64,000 nt of DNA from Polytrichum commune (GCA_950295325.1 OX485805.1:47516758-47580757); one strand, 5' to 3'; positions 12,301 to 22,984 are shown, counted from the first letter of the stretch. Numbers and translations: made by a program. The notes: generated from the sequence alone by a model not told the origin.

Positions 12301-14459
12301 ACGTGACGGTTCGCGGTTACAAGGCGATGAAGCTTCCGGAAGCACACATGGCGCTTCTGGTGTTGCAGGTAGTGTGTCGGACCTGGGGTCAAATGCAATG
12401 GGTGATATCTCGGACGGAGATGCGAGTGCCAGTGGCCAACTGGCTGCTGATCTTCATTGTTGCTACACCTGGACAGAAGACTGGTACTGGATGATATCTG
12501 TCTGGACAGATTCCAGGGGAGAGCTTCTAGATACACAGGTCCTACCCCTGGTGGGGGTTGACGTACAAAAAGAGGGTGCATTTCAAGTGCTTTTTGGTCA
12601 AGTCATGCAACAAGGTTTGCAGTTATTGGCTGTGGCAGTGGATGCCGGCAGCCGCAAGCCCCGGGGTCTGAATATCACTCGTCTTGGTGGATTTTATGAG
12701 AAGGAAGCTCAAGGTACGTGGTTTGTGTGTATTCTAGCTTTAGCCATCATGTAGTGCTGATTGAACACCTGCAGAATATATCTCGACCATTCTCGAAAGA
12801 GATGGCCTGTGAACCATCGATCCATGATCAACATGCTCCTTTTGTAACTTAGGTGTAATTCTAGGCAATCAACGATTCAGTATTATGTTTTGCAGAGTGT
12901 GCAATACTCAGACGGGGATGTATTTTTTGAAGGTTCACCTAGATCTCGTAGTGAAGTCATATATTTTCATTGACAACGTGTTTCCTGCAGAATGGCACCG
13001 AGTAATACAGTCAATGGGTGGTGATGATGTGCGGAAGTGGCCAGTACAAATACGACATCCTCATTCTGATTCTTCAAACAGTGGGGCAGGTGCTGGAAGC
13101 ACCTCTGACATGGGCTTGATGACAGAAAGGGCCCTAGGCCTGGCTGGTAGTGGACCAGCGTCACCTAGTCCCTCATCTTCATCATTTGGTGGACGTGGAA
13201 AGACTTCTGCTTACAAATCGGGAGCAGATATGACTTCCAGTCTAAATAGAAGGCAAGGTGCAGCAACAAACCACATGTTGGCAGCAGAACCTTCCAAGGG
13301 GGCCTTCAAATGGGTGCATAGTATAAGTTTACTCTCTGTGCGTGTGGATCAGAGCCTTCAAATTGTTTCCACCACTGATGGTATGTCTATGTCCTCAACT
13401 TCCTACACTTGGCTCAAATGGATTGCGTCTCTTATGGCATTCTTAAGCATGTGTAAAGACACTCTCTTTCTATTCTAGCTTCAAAATGAGAATTTCAAGA
13501 GTCAAGGTCCTTGAGTACATGCGTGAATACTGAGCATAGTCAAGTGGCAAGCTCTCATTGGCTGACACCCCATTGCTGCCTTCCGTTGTTCGCAAAGTGC
13601 GTTTCCATCTACTAAGATTCAATTGTAGATGTCTCAAATTGAATCATTCTTAGGTGTATTCGATTTGCATTGGAACCTAAATAGACTACTTAAGAATGTT
13701 ATGCTAGCGTTTTGCAAACCTTTCTTTCAATGTTGGATCATAGTTTTCCACACCTTCTAGAGTTATTTCGGGTGGCACTTTGACAAACAACATTTTCTTA
13801 TTGTAGGGCTACCACATGGAGGCTCGTCATCGGTGCCATCATGGCCAGCAGGCTCAAGCTCAAGTGGGGCAATGGGTACGGCCATCAACACAGTAAGAAC
13901 CCTTGCATCCACAGGTGCATCGTTTCTTGTTGTCCCGTCGCACGCAAGTCGTCCAGTGGCTCCTTTGTCATCGCCCCCATTTTCTGGGCCGCCATCTGGC
14001 ATGGAGCTTCCATCCCTTGCACAATGTCTTCAGAGCAGTGGGCCAGCGTGCTCTGTGACAACCGCATTTGCCGTTTCGGGTGCGATGACGTCAATGGTGA
14101 ATGACTTTGTACAGAGAGGTATGAAGGAGGAATGGCCTTCAACCTTAAGTGTTGGGTTGGTAGCACTTTACAGTGCATCTTCTAGACTTGGAAGCCCCAT
14201 CATTCAGGATGTGGGCCCTGGACACCCCAAAAGCTTCAAGTGTTCAGTAGAATCAAAGGAACAGGCGTTGGAAGCACATCGAGCGTTGCAGGTGACAGCA
14301 GCTGAGTTACACTCTCTTTCGTGGCTCAATGTGGGGCTCACTTGTGTACATCGCAGGTCGCCACTGCCGTTCCACTGTGAGGCAGCTCAGCGATTCCAAC
14401 GGCTGCTCGACTTCCTGGATGCAGAGTGTGGCCCTTCGAGACCTAGTTTACAGGTTTAA
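322..14459 (+). CDS. MED13: Mediator complex subunit 13 (3' 22 exons; N-terminus outside window)
   Basis: MED13 is the large subunit of the CDK8/cyclin C/MED12/MED13 kinase module that reversibly docks on Mediator in the nucleus. Twenty-two exons with GT-AG borders and consistent phase can be joined: 322-409, 643-726, 1133-1210, 1488-1576, 1709-1811, 2337-2490, 2701-2825, 2938-3012, 3397-3587, 3766-3902, 4256-4633, 5385-5734, 6008-6638, 7177-7722, 8246-8658, 9045-9132, 9773-9851, 10335-10651, 11076-11610, 12180-12713, 12991-13380, 13807-14459. They encode about 2010 residues, close to the family's usual total. Recognisable plant MED13 blocks, in order, are SYVRFGDVF, YPMDAVLVPM, EFGDFGDFFEDD, GYQDDWLKTS with WEKAPLEPYAL, AAVDFFQQL, the central PIWI-like part (VVYVVCPVSDPAG), LYEPAFILAE, CCYTWTEDWYW, KWPVQIRHP and the C-terminal HSLSWLNV/PLPFHCEAA. 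Exon 9 is serine-rich and exon 13 has eight consecutive glycines. The stop is TAA at 14457. The first 5' exons are missing because the window starts inside the gene. The family call is secure; exact borders of exons 3, 4 and 7 are inferred from phase. Confidence 0.95.
6341..6366 (+). repeat. GGT microsatellite coding polyglycine in MED13 exon 13
   Basis: An uninterrupted run of GGT triplets encodes eight consecutive glycines in the low-complexity middle of MED13. The reading frame stays open on both sides. Confidence 0.9.
6682..7165 (+). repeat. tandem duplication inside MED13 intron 13
   Basis: Two direct copies of a roughly 230-bp segment lie head to tail with a period near 262 bp (6682-6919 and 6947-7165). 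Shared blocks include GGGGCTCATGAGGATG, AAGAAGAGAG.AATCTGTTGA and TTTCTTTGCTCGTTC. Copy divergence is moderate, so the duplication is not recent. The second copy runs nearly to the authentic 3' splice site at 7176. Confidence 0.85.
7905..8020 (-). mobile_element. fragment of dispersed short element (family A) in MED13 intron 14
   Basis: This stretch resembles, in reverse orientation, the middle of the family A element seen at 18651-18998 and 29184-29541: a '-GTTCA.TAGT.AACAT-' block followed by 'GATCATTTAA'. No ends are recognisable, so it is a remnant. Confidence 0.5.
8800..9020. repeat. AT-rich and (TA)n sequence in MED13 intron 15
   Basis: The intron contains an AATAATAATAAAA-type A/T stretch near 8790-8850 and a (TA)-rich microsatellite at about 8965-9010, just upstream of the exon at 9045. 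Confidence 0.7.
11653..11933 (+). mobile_element. 281-bp TIR element in MED13 intron 19
   Basis: The segment starts CATAGCATTCTTAA and ends with its inverted form (AAGAATGCTATGG). It is homologous over its whole length to 13432-13706 in the opposite orientation; shared internal blocks include GAGAGCTTGCC.CTTGACTATGCT. It has no coding capacity, so it is MITE-like. No clear target-site duplication was identified, and the superfamily is unknown. Confidence 0.8.
13432..13706 (-). mobile_element. 275-bp TIR element in MED13 intron 21, inverted copy of the intron 19 element
   Basis: It begins TTATGGCATTCTTAAG and ends TTAAGAATGTTATGCTAG. Its reverse complement aligns end to end with 11653-11933. 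The two copies flank exons 20 and 21 in inverted orientation and would lie in one primary transcript. Confidence 0.8.
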
Positions 14460-15954
14460 TACTTTTGGGTTGTTGGCGTGTTTTTACCGACTTGTAGGTT
14501 CAGATTTCCTTTCTCTCCAGTAGTGGACTGGTTTTTATTTTCAAGTTCACCACTATTCTTTCCTCGGGTTTTTATGTCGAGGTCATGTATGCTATGTAGC
14601 CTTAACCTTTTATCAAGAAAAGGAAATCACGCTCATTATCTCAATTTCAGATGTGTTGTAAGTTTGGGGAGTGAGTGGGACATCTGTTTGGCTTTTGTGT
14701 TGGTGTAATAGGTTATTCCTTGGAGGATGTGATGATCAATACGAGTATCTCGTGCATTCTTAAAGTGTTTCTTTTAGATTTTTTAGTAGTCTCTTTATTA
14801 TATGTAATACTATAGAATCTGTATACAGTCATTTACATGAGGTCAAGGTTTATAAGCTACATAATTATGAGCACCCTTATACTAAGGGGGTGTTCAAATG
14901 TTTGATGATGTTTAAAAAACTGAAATGAATTGTTAAGCTACACTAAGCAATGTTATTGTCATGGGAGGATTGGTACTGACCCTTATCCTGTGAAGTTTAC
15001 TACATTATTACAAAACTGGACCACAACCAACATGGATTTACTTCAAGTAGTTTAGAAAATTAAATTGCCCAACTAATGTCATAATATAGTCTCATGGTTC
15101 ATTTGAGACGAAGGATATTGTACATAACAAATGGAGTGACCCTCTCATTTTTAAATGATAGGAATTTGCTCAAAGATAATTGCTTGATATCTCTAGTGCA
15201 GGCATTGAAATTGTCTTGCACAAATGGCTTGTCATCCTGACATCAAATGCACCACTGATCCGGCCAAAGTTTGAACCGTTTGTCACTGATGGGGGACCAT
15301 GATGGATTATAAGTGCACCACCTATAGCTGGTGCTTTTTAATTCATCAAGTTCCCAAATAATACATGCTAAAGATGTTCTAGAATCCGCTTTCAATTGCA
15401 AAGGAGACATTTGTTTAAAATGTGAACTGTGCTCAGCTTCTTGATAGGATGACTATAGGTGTTACGCTGTATCTATCTGGTCATCTGGCCAAAGTGATTA
15501 ATTAAAACTCAATGCAGTGGAGGCTTCGGACCACTTACTTGCAGCTCACAATTGAGCATGAACTTTAATTTGGACATGGTGAGTTTCCATGGGAAGAGGA
15601 AATTAACATCCAGAGATACATAACTCTGAAGCATAGAGCAGGCTGCCTTGTGCAATTTGAATCCAGATGATCTATAAACAATAGTGTGAGTTGTCTCAAG
15701 ATAAATATGCTATATTAAGGGTGCAGAAACGGTTGTCAAAATGCAACACTGAGAACTAAAATCAGCTGGCAGTTCCATGAGTCTGATGAATGAATGAATC
15801 TAGAGCTAATTGATATTACATAGGCAACAAACAGTGGTTTTAAACCTTGAAATTTTAATGTTTGATAAAACCAGCTGGGAGTTCATCACAATTCCAAATT
15901 ATGAGTGAATAAAACAGAGATGGGCAGTTCTTGTAACAGGTGGTGAATTTGACA
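14460..15954. other. MED13 3' flank and intergenic sequence
   Basis: No gene is seen. The first few hundred bases, T-rich after the TAA stop, presumably contain the MED13 3' UTR, but no polyadenylation site can be fixed from sequence. Reading frames here are short and lack recognisable motifs. Confidence 0.5.
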
Positions 15955-16060
15955 TCATGATGATGAGAAATGGCCACTTTCATTTGGTGAGGAGCGTGCT
16001 GGTGAGCTTCAACATGTTAGCCCAATAATCATCTTTTCTATTACCCCACAAACAAAACCA
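15955..16060 (-). pseudogene. partial copy of the possible MYB terminal exon
   Basis: On the minus strand this reads a DDYWANMLKLT peptide, then diverges into a stop. It matches the DYWANMLKLTE block at 16768-16860 at DNA level (GAGCTTCAACATGTT.GCCC is shared on the plus strand). It looks like a tandem duplicate of that segment, separated from it by the foldback element at 16291-16610. It is too short to be a gene by itself. Confidence 0.4.
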
Positions 16061-16290
16061 AGCCAAAATTAGTGTCTGAAACCTGAAAATATAGAAACAA
16101 TCTCACACCCTTGCCAAGAAGTCCTAGAATTGGAATATTATGCTAGTAATATAATGATGTGATTTCAAGTACTTCCATGATAATTACATTACTTTGTTAT
16201 TCTCTTTTATCGTGAGCCACTTATACTGCTACATTTCAAAGCAGGTTGTTCCATAAGTTTAACACAGTTATTATGGGTTGTTAACATCAT

Positions 16291-16610
16291 CTTTTAATTC
16301 AACTGGAGTTTTGGTTGGGAGTTGGTTGTTTTGCATACAAAAATTTCCATGTTAGATAAGTTTTCGGTGCATGCTTGGAGTTTGTGTGGAGTTCGAATGA
16401 AGAATGTTCCATATCAGTGTCTTGGGGGTCAAACTCATTTGAACACCTCTTGACATGTGAAATGAGTTTGGTCCTCAATGAATTGATATGAAAAGTTCTT
16501 TGTTCAAACCTCCACACCAACTCCAACCATGCACCAGAAGTTCACCATACATGAAAAGTATTGTATGCAAAACAATCAACTCCTGACCAAAAGTATAGTT
16601 GAATTAAAGG
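16291..16610. mobile_element. 320-bp foldback element (long inverted repeat)
   Basis: The left half (from TTTTAATTCAACT) and the right half (ending AGTTGAATTAAA) are inverted copies of each other along nearly the whole element. Matching arm blocks include GGAGTTG.TTGTTTTGCATAC, GGTGCATG.TTGGAGTT and TCATATCA. The arms are about 150 bp with only a few bases of loop near 16450. No coding capacity is seen. A foldback MITE is the simplest reading; transcribed, it would form a long imperfect hairpin. Confidence 0.8.
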
Positions 16611-16767
16611 ATAACTCTAATATACACCACTAGGTGGACTCTTGTACACCATCATTTGGAAGTTTGTGATGTCATTCTCCTCTAAATGAAGGTCCAAAAA
16701 AGAGAGGTGTCTCGATGCACCTCAAATCGGTAAGGAGTCCGAATTTATTGTGGCAAGTGTTGAATTA

Positions 16768-16995
16768 TCAGGACGATGATGATGAGAGGTGACCATTGTG
16801 GTTACTTGGAGGCGTGTGCTCAGTGAGCTTCAACATGTTGGCCCAATAATCCTTTGTCTTGGAAATTTTTGTAGTTGTTGCTACAAAAGGGAATTGCTCA
16901 GCCATCATTGAATGTCGATGATGATCCGCTACCGCCTGGACACAAGACCTAGTCGAAGTTATGGATTTGAAAATAAGAGCATGCATGAGCTCAGA
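16768..16995 (-). other. candidate additional 3'-terminal exon of the MYB gene
   Basis: A phase-0 acceptor (GCACAG) at 16996 would open 75 codons ending at TGA 16768, with DYWANMLKLTE near the end. A Tyr-Trp-x-x-x-Leu type motif occurs near the C-terminus of some plant R2R3-MYBs, from memory. The upstream partner would be a phase-0 GT within the exon 17689-18159 (after HDVK, near 17730). This is an inference; the main gene model already ends with its own stop. Confidence 0.3.
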
Positions 16996-17375
16996 CTGTG
17001 CTCCTGTGACGACAACTACATGTAGCACCAAGAGGGGTGAGTGTTTTTAGACTGGGTTTAATGGAGCTCCTAAAACATTTAATAGTATAAGCACTACTTT
17101 TTTTGTTATAATCATTTTGAAGAACTCAGAGAAGGTTTACAATTTATCTCAATAATGAGAGGTATGAATGGTAACCCCCGCTAATATGTTCCAACAACAT
17201 TGACAGTTGAGAATGTAAAACTTTTCTAATTTAGGCAAAAATGATTATATAAATCATGGATTCCTCTCAACAACCTCTTTCTTTCCAACCATGTAAGTAG
17301 CTCCTCTTTGAGAAATAATAAGAAACCAAGGTAGATAGATCTTAGAATGGTTGGAAGACCAATTCGAAGCCGTAG

Positions 17376-17645
17376 TCATTTTCCTCATAATTTTGGAGTT
17401 CATGTGAATATCTTAATCATTAGATCAAAGTGAAGATTCTCGTGCTCATTGAATGCTCATATAGGTCCCTTGATTATTTTGACTATTGAATCTCAAATAT
17501 TATCATATTTTGACCGCGTGGTCCAAATCTCTTGTTAACACATCAATACCGTGCCCATTTGGTATCCGTTCTTCCAGCCACATCAAACCACACACCACTG
17601 AAATATAAGTGTCTGATTTAGATAAGTAACCAAATTAGGCATGCA
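17376..17645 (+). mobile_element. dispersed short element, family A copy
   Basis: The segment is homologous to 23279-23666 (+), 42255-42490 (+), and in reverse to 18651-18998 and 29184-29541. Shared blocks include CTCATAATTTTGGAG, GACTATTGAA, and ATGTAGGTGTCTGATT-like sequence before AGATAAGTAA. The 5' part is missing or diverged. It lies just downstream of the MYB stop. Confidence 0.6.
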
Positions 17646-17688
17646 TATGTTATCAAATCCTTAATCATTAGAAGAGATTTAAAAACGA

Positions 17689-20600
17689 TTATTCTAAAGC
17701 TGCAACAAGTATAGTGTGTTCAATGCAGACCTTAACGTCATGTTGAATTCCCTCTGGAAGGGTGGGAAGAATTTGAGTCGGTTGTGTGCAGAAGTCGACA
17801 TAATTGTCGCCAGCCACGGAGTATGATGCCTCAGGTGATGATCCTTTGGTGATGACATGATCAGTTACATGCTGCGCCTGCAAAGTTATTGTTGGACTAG
17901 CTCTCTTGATTACGGGGTTAATTGTGATGTTGTCAGCCTCAAAACTGAAATCCTCCTCGGTTTCGGTTGGGGAAGTTGATTGCACTGAAACTGCGCTCAT
18001 CTCGGGGATTGATGTGGAGTTCAGGGTTTGAAGTCTTGAATGTTGCAAGGCTTCGCCTGCTGCAGCACAGTAATGATCCAACAACATGGCGCCGGGATTG
18101 AAATTGCTGGGGTTCATAGTACTAGCTGATGTGGATCCCCGGGTGGCACCCATCTGCATCTTTACAACATGATTTCATTGGAGGTGCCAATTAAATATTT
18201 GCTAAAAGCACTGTCTTGGATCTGCTTTTGACTTATGACGAGCAATTTTTAGGCTATAGAAATCTGTTTGTAATTATGAATTCTCTTAGAATTCACCAAA
18301 CCACATGCCTAGGGTGTTTGACTGAATGGTGAAACCTGCTTTGGAATACATTTCTAAAGATTTAGTTCGAAGAGTATCAGAAATATATGAAAATGCAAAC
18401 TTTTCTCAGGCAAAGGACACAAATGATATGACATAAGAAAGCATCAATTCACCTAGAAGCTCAAGAAATGGGTGTGGATGGTGATCCCTGCTTTAGGAAA
18501 ATGGATTCAAATTAGCGCTAAGTTGAACATCATCAACATTTAAAACTTTAGTTTTGTTACCTTTTTTTAATTCAAACACACATGGTTGCAATCAATGGAT
18601 TCTTGACGGCCTGGTGCCCTCTTTACTTTCTTTCCATGCATGTTGCTCTCTAAGGTAGACGTTCCTACTTCGGTTACTTACCTTAATCAGACACCTACAT
18701 TTGAGCGGTGTGGTGTTTGGCATGTTCGAAGGAAATTGGTCTGCGTGTTTGAAATATGACAATCATTTTAGGTTCAATAGTCAACATAACTGGGGGACCT
18801 ATACGATCATTTAATGAGCACGAAATCCTTCATTTTCAAAGTGAAAGAGAGATTTTCATACAAGCTCCGAAAATTATGAGGGAAGTGTCTACGGCCTTAA
18901 TGTGGATGTTCTTACCATCTTGCACTTATCACGTGTTTACTATCCTAGGAGAAGTGGGCTTGTGGACAAAAGTAACCATTCAAGACCCATCTACCTTAAG
19001 TCCTTTGTGACATACCAATAGCATCACGAATCCAGTAGAAGCAATATATGAAGTGATTTTGAAACAATTGACATTGTGAAGAGGAGATGCATGTGGGTAG
19101 GGTGTTTCACCGATGTTGCAGTAGTACCGACATAGGCATCCATGTAAGCTCGTTTCTGAAGTTCCCGCAGATGCAGGAATCGCTGGAAATCGGAACTGTA
19201 ATGGGGCGCTGGTGATTTCATCTGGCGATCCGAATTGTTGACCTTCCTCCACAATGACTCAGTCATTTGAGCCCTCCACGTTCGGAAGAATGCCTCCTGA
19301 GCTGAGCCGCCACTAATTATTCCAGGCTGATGCTGATGCTCCTGCAGATTCTCAGTCCGAGCATCAGCATCGTGTGCATCATCACCTGTGCAAGCGGAGA
19401 GGTTAACTCTTGATTTTTGATTTTGATTTTGAGGAGCATCCGAAAGGAGTGCATATTGTGAGTCTTGCGAAATGTTGTGACTTGAAGAGTGATGATTTTG
19501 TGTGCCGATGTTCTGCAGTTGCAATCGTTTCTTGAGGTGAGTGTTCCAGTAATTCTTGATTTCATTGTCGGTTCGCCCTGGAAGATGAGCTGCTATCGCC
19601 GACCACCTGCACAGCTTTATGAACTTCAGGATTAATTTAGGTTTACGTAGAACATCCAAGAAATTACCAGATACCATGTTCCCAGGGTAGCAACTATGTG
19701 TAGCACCTGGTTTGGATCTGCTTAGACATTCTTAAGAAGCACGATTGTGATCCCTGCTTAAGAAAATCTTGCTTCTAATTACTTATGAATACGACATTTG
19801 AATTTGTAAACTTTGTCGAATTCAGACACAACTGGTATCACTGGTCTCCTCTCAGCGCCCTCTTTTCAAACGAGTTGCTCCTCTTTGTGAAACCACAAAT
19901 TATCAATTCACTAGAAGATATTTACAAACAACTGTTCTAAATAGGAGATTTGCCACCTGGGGGCATACTACCTCGGGATCAGAACTATCAGTAATCCGGT
20001 GCTGGGGTGGACAATCTTGGTAATCTTCTTCTTGGGCAATCTCGAAGACGAAGAAAGATGATAGACAAGTCATGAATGGCTAATTAATTTAATGAACGCA
20101 CCTGTTTCCTAATAAACTGTGGAGATGCACAATCATTTGATCTTCTTCCCGGGAGAAGCGACCGCGCTTGATGTCTGGCCGCAGGTAATTCGTCCACCGC
20201 AACCGACAACTCTTGCCGCACCTCTGCAGTCCTGCATTAAGTGTAGAGATTTCAAAAAGCCACCGATCAGTACCCGGGATCACCAATATTCATGATTCAT
20301 GACAATGAAACCATATACCCAACCCGGCGACGAAGAAGATTTCCGAATGCCAAGTATATATATATATATATATATAACACGTCGTCAGAATTCTTTGACA
20401 TGATGTGTAGTTCTTCAAGAGCACATGCAACCTGAAGATCATAATATCATGAAGATTGATCATTTTCTTCGCATATGATGAGAAACCCTTACTTACATAT
20501 GAGAAACCCATTGTCTTCCTCCTCTCATCTTTGTACCTCCCCCACATGGCTTAATTATCCTAAGAGTGGAATTCTAGTGCAGAGAATTCTGGATTCAGTT

Positions 20601-21035
20601 CTTGACCTTTCATAACAAATAGGCTCTCACCGTACCATTGTAACATTTTGCAGGATTTTCTAGTCTGTGCTGTAAGAATGAACTACTGGAGCTAGCACTT
20701 GTCTAAAGATAAGGCCTTATCTCTAGTGTGGTAGTCTAGTTCACAGGACTGGACCTGTACCTTTTCTTAGTCCCATTCACATGGAACGTTACATGTTACA
20801 TTGGAATAGCCTGATCTGCAGCATTTATGACCACATTTTTTCCAGAAGTGGAAAAAAAATAATAAGATATCGTGTTTAGAGTTGTGTCTGCATGATGCAT
20901 ACCGGCGAGAGTGGGAAGAGCGCGCCAGCTGCCATGGCCATGTCGTTGGATGTGGGCCACCAACTGCTGATCTTCCTCCGGAGTCCAGGGTCCCTTCTTG
21001 ATTCCCAGTTTATCACAACAAGGCGACCGCCCCAT
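17689..21035 (-). CDS. R2R3-MYB transcription factor
   Basis: Four exons on the minus strand join in phase: 21035-20903, 20231-20102, 19606-19111, 18159-17689, giving 409 residues. The start is the canonical MGRSPCC. An in-frame ATG 16 codons upstream exists but is atypical. R2 (about residues 13-63) has [12 protein letters not shown]...GSWRALP...[17 protein letters not shown]3 (about 64-115) has [11 protein letters not shown]...[30 protein letters not shown], with the usual aromatic replacement of its first Trp. Introns 1 and 2 fall at the conserved plant R2R3 positions, after LAG and inside the Arg of GNR. The R3 lacks the DLxxR-type bHLH-interaction signature. The C-terminal 290 residues are Gln/Ser/Asn-rich, with an acidic [12 protein letters not shown] stretch that may activate transcription. 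It should act as a nuclear sequence-specific regulator; the target pathway cannot be read from sequence. An additional exon at 16768-16995 is possible. Confidence 0.9.
18651..18998 (-). mobile_element. dispersed short element, family A, copy with both ends, in MYB intron 3
   Basis: The 348-bp segment begins TAAGGTAGA and ends TCTACCTTA. After each end comes a GGTTACTT/AAGTAACC block, so the termini form imperfect inverted repeats of about 30 bp. Internal homology links it to five other copies in the window. It sits wholly within the third MYB intron (18160-19110). There is no coding capacity. Confidence 0.75.
20355..20380. repeat. (TA)n microsatellite in MYB intron 1
   Basis: About eleven TA units lie inside the 671-bp first intron of the MYB gene. 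Confidence 0.9.
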
Positions 21036-21136
21036 GCTCCCACTCCACCAAGCTAACCTCAGTAAAGAATCTGAGCTCATCAATCTACACTCATAACCTA
21101 ATTAAGGAGCTGGTGACAGTCGAAGGTGGTCGGTGA

Positions 21137-21915
21137 TAACACTAGTGATGTTACTGCTTCCTTTCATCAGCATTCTGGTCATGCTCAGGAAACAAGTAGA
21201 TGGAAAGGAAAAAACATCCAGCTGCTCAATGTCTCAAGTCAGAAGTGTATATGAAGAACTACGTATGGATGGAACTAAGTGCAGATTCCTGCAACTTCCG
21301 TTACAAAAACTTCCTCTCGAAACAAATTAGTGTGTGGCAACCTATTATTCTAAGGAGGTAATAGAGGTGACACTGGTATTGCTTCCTCTAATCACGCCCA
21401 CGAAACAAGTATATGGACACAAGCAGCTGGTCAATGTCCCAAGTTTGAGCTACGAACGGATGCGAGTCCAGATTCCTGCAAATTCTGCAATAAAAAGTTC
21501 CTCTAGAAACCAAGCAGTATGGGATAGCCCAATAAGAGTTGTTTCAGCAGATTACTAGTCAGTTTGAAACAGTTGAGGGATGGCTCTCTCTCCAGGTGGG
21601 CAAGCTCTGTATTAGACATCCGCCAAGTTCGCTAATTCCACACCGAAATCACCTTCCCCAAGAATCCCCCAAAATCTACTTTATTCGAAAGAGCTGGTGA
21701 TGAAATATGTGAATGTGATTCGGGGACAGTAGCTACATTAGTTTCTCTCAGCATTCTCGTCATGCCCGAGAAACAAGTACATGGAAGGAAAACACGCGGC
21801 TACTGGGCAATGTCCTTGCAAATGTGAGCAGCTACGGATGGATGTAAGTGGAGATTCATGCAAAAAATCCTGTGATAAACAGTTCCTGATCTCGCAACGA
21901 AGTGTGTGACAACCC
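21137..21915. repeat. degenerate threefold repeat upstream of the MYB gene
   Basis: Three diverged direct copies start near 21137, 21361 and 21700. Each contains, in order, a TTCCTCTCAGCATTCT-like block, GAAACAAGTA.ATGGA, CAATGTC.CAAG, a TACG.ATGGATG block, AGATTC.TGCAA and AGTTCCT. The unit is 200-220 bp; about 140 bp of unrelated sequence separates copies 2 and 3. The block lies 0.1-0.9 kb upstream of the MYB start codon, in promoter or 5' UTR territory. Confidence 0.75.
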
Positions 21916-22714
21916 AATACAGGCGCTAGTTGCAGCTAGCTGCATCAAAGTCTTTCTCAGTACGTGATCATGGTCATCGCATTCAGGAACAGATCACTCC
22001 ACGAGGCAAGCAAGCAACCTGAAGCTCAAGATCAAGATCAGGCCAGCTCCAGTGCTGTTACTGGAGATTCGGCATGGAAGTTTCACCTACTCTACCAACA
22101 TCCATCGAACACTTTGCAGTTCCTCGACAAATTGGAAAACAGGTAGCCTGACCCCCAATGCATCCAGGCCGGTCGTAGAGGCTGTGCAGAACTGCGAGGA
22201 ATATAATATTCAAAGTCAAGACAAGGTGCCTCCTATGATGCTATAACCCGGCCACTACTTCCGAATTCACTGCAAACTTCAAAGACCCCGTCACAATTGC
22301 AACTTGATTGCCAAGCGTAACCTCAAACCTATGGAAATATGGAGACATCGGAACTGCATTGAGTCACCCCCTAGCTACCTACCTACCCTAACAAAACGCT
22401 TCCTGAAGTCAGACCCTCTTCAGCCATGGAATTGCAGTCCGATTCAGCTCCGAAGCTCCTGAGCATGAAGCTGTTGCTGATCGAATTACAAGGGAAAGAC
22501 GTGTACATGAGATATTGCATCTCAGATGATCCCTGGAGATTGTGATGAATGAGGAGATCAGGAACCTCCACTGTGGCTTCGATCAATATCATGAGGAAGT
22601 TGTAACAGCAGGCAGGCTATCTGTAGGTTAGTTGGCTAGTAGGCCAGAATTCCAGTACTCATTGTTGTTGACAGGTTTTACTAAGTTCACTGCCAATCAT
22701 GAGGAATCCATTAC
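21916..22714. other. upstream flank of the MYB gene, no gene seen
   Basis: The sequence is of mixed composition without recognisable coding motifs. It may include distal promoter of the minus-strand MYB gene. Confidence 0.4.
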
Positions 22715-22719
22715 CGTGT

Positions 22720-22940
22720 CCGGAGAGATTTTTGGGCAAAATCGGTCAGAATCCCAGTGTTTTCCAAGTCCCACCAGATACACGTTGTGATCTTTCGGTG
22801 TTTCTCTACTAATTCGAGGTATATTCTAGAGATTCCTCTAAAGTGATGGGTAGTTTTCCTGAAGTCTTTAACCGGTTATTTCTGAAACTCAACCAGTTTA
22901 TCTGTAACTAGCGATCGATGATCGGTTCTCCCCATAACAT
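22720..22940 (+). repeat. dispersed AACCGGTT-type repeat, copy 1
   Basis: The segment is homologous to 33461-33665 and 63851-64000 (same strand) and, in part, to 31052-31117 (reverse). Shared blocks are GAGATTTTTGGGCA, GGTATATTCTA.A.ATTC, TTAACCGGTTATTTCT and AACTCAACC.GTTTAT. No ORF or clear termini are seen; family unknown. Confidence 0.7.
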
Positions 22941-22984
22941 TATTAAGAAGTTTGCGTTCGTTCACGTGGGCCCTCATAATATGA

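Noticed and set aside
21036-21083. MYB start 16 codons upstream of MGRSPCC
   Set aside because: MGRSPCC is the conserved start of this family; the upstream residues have no counterpart.
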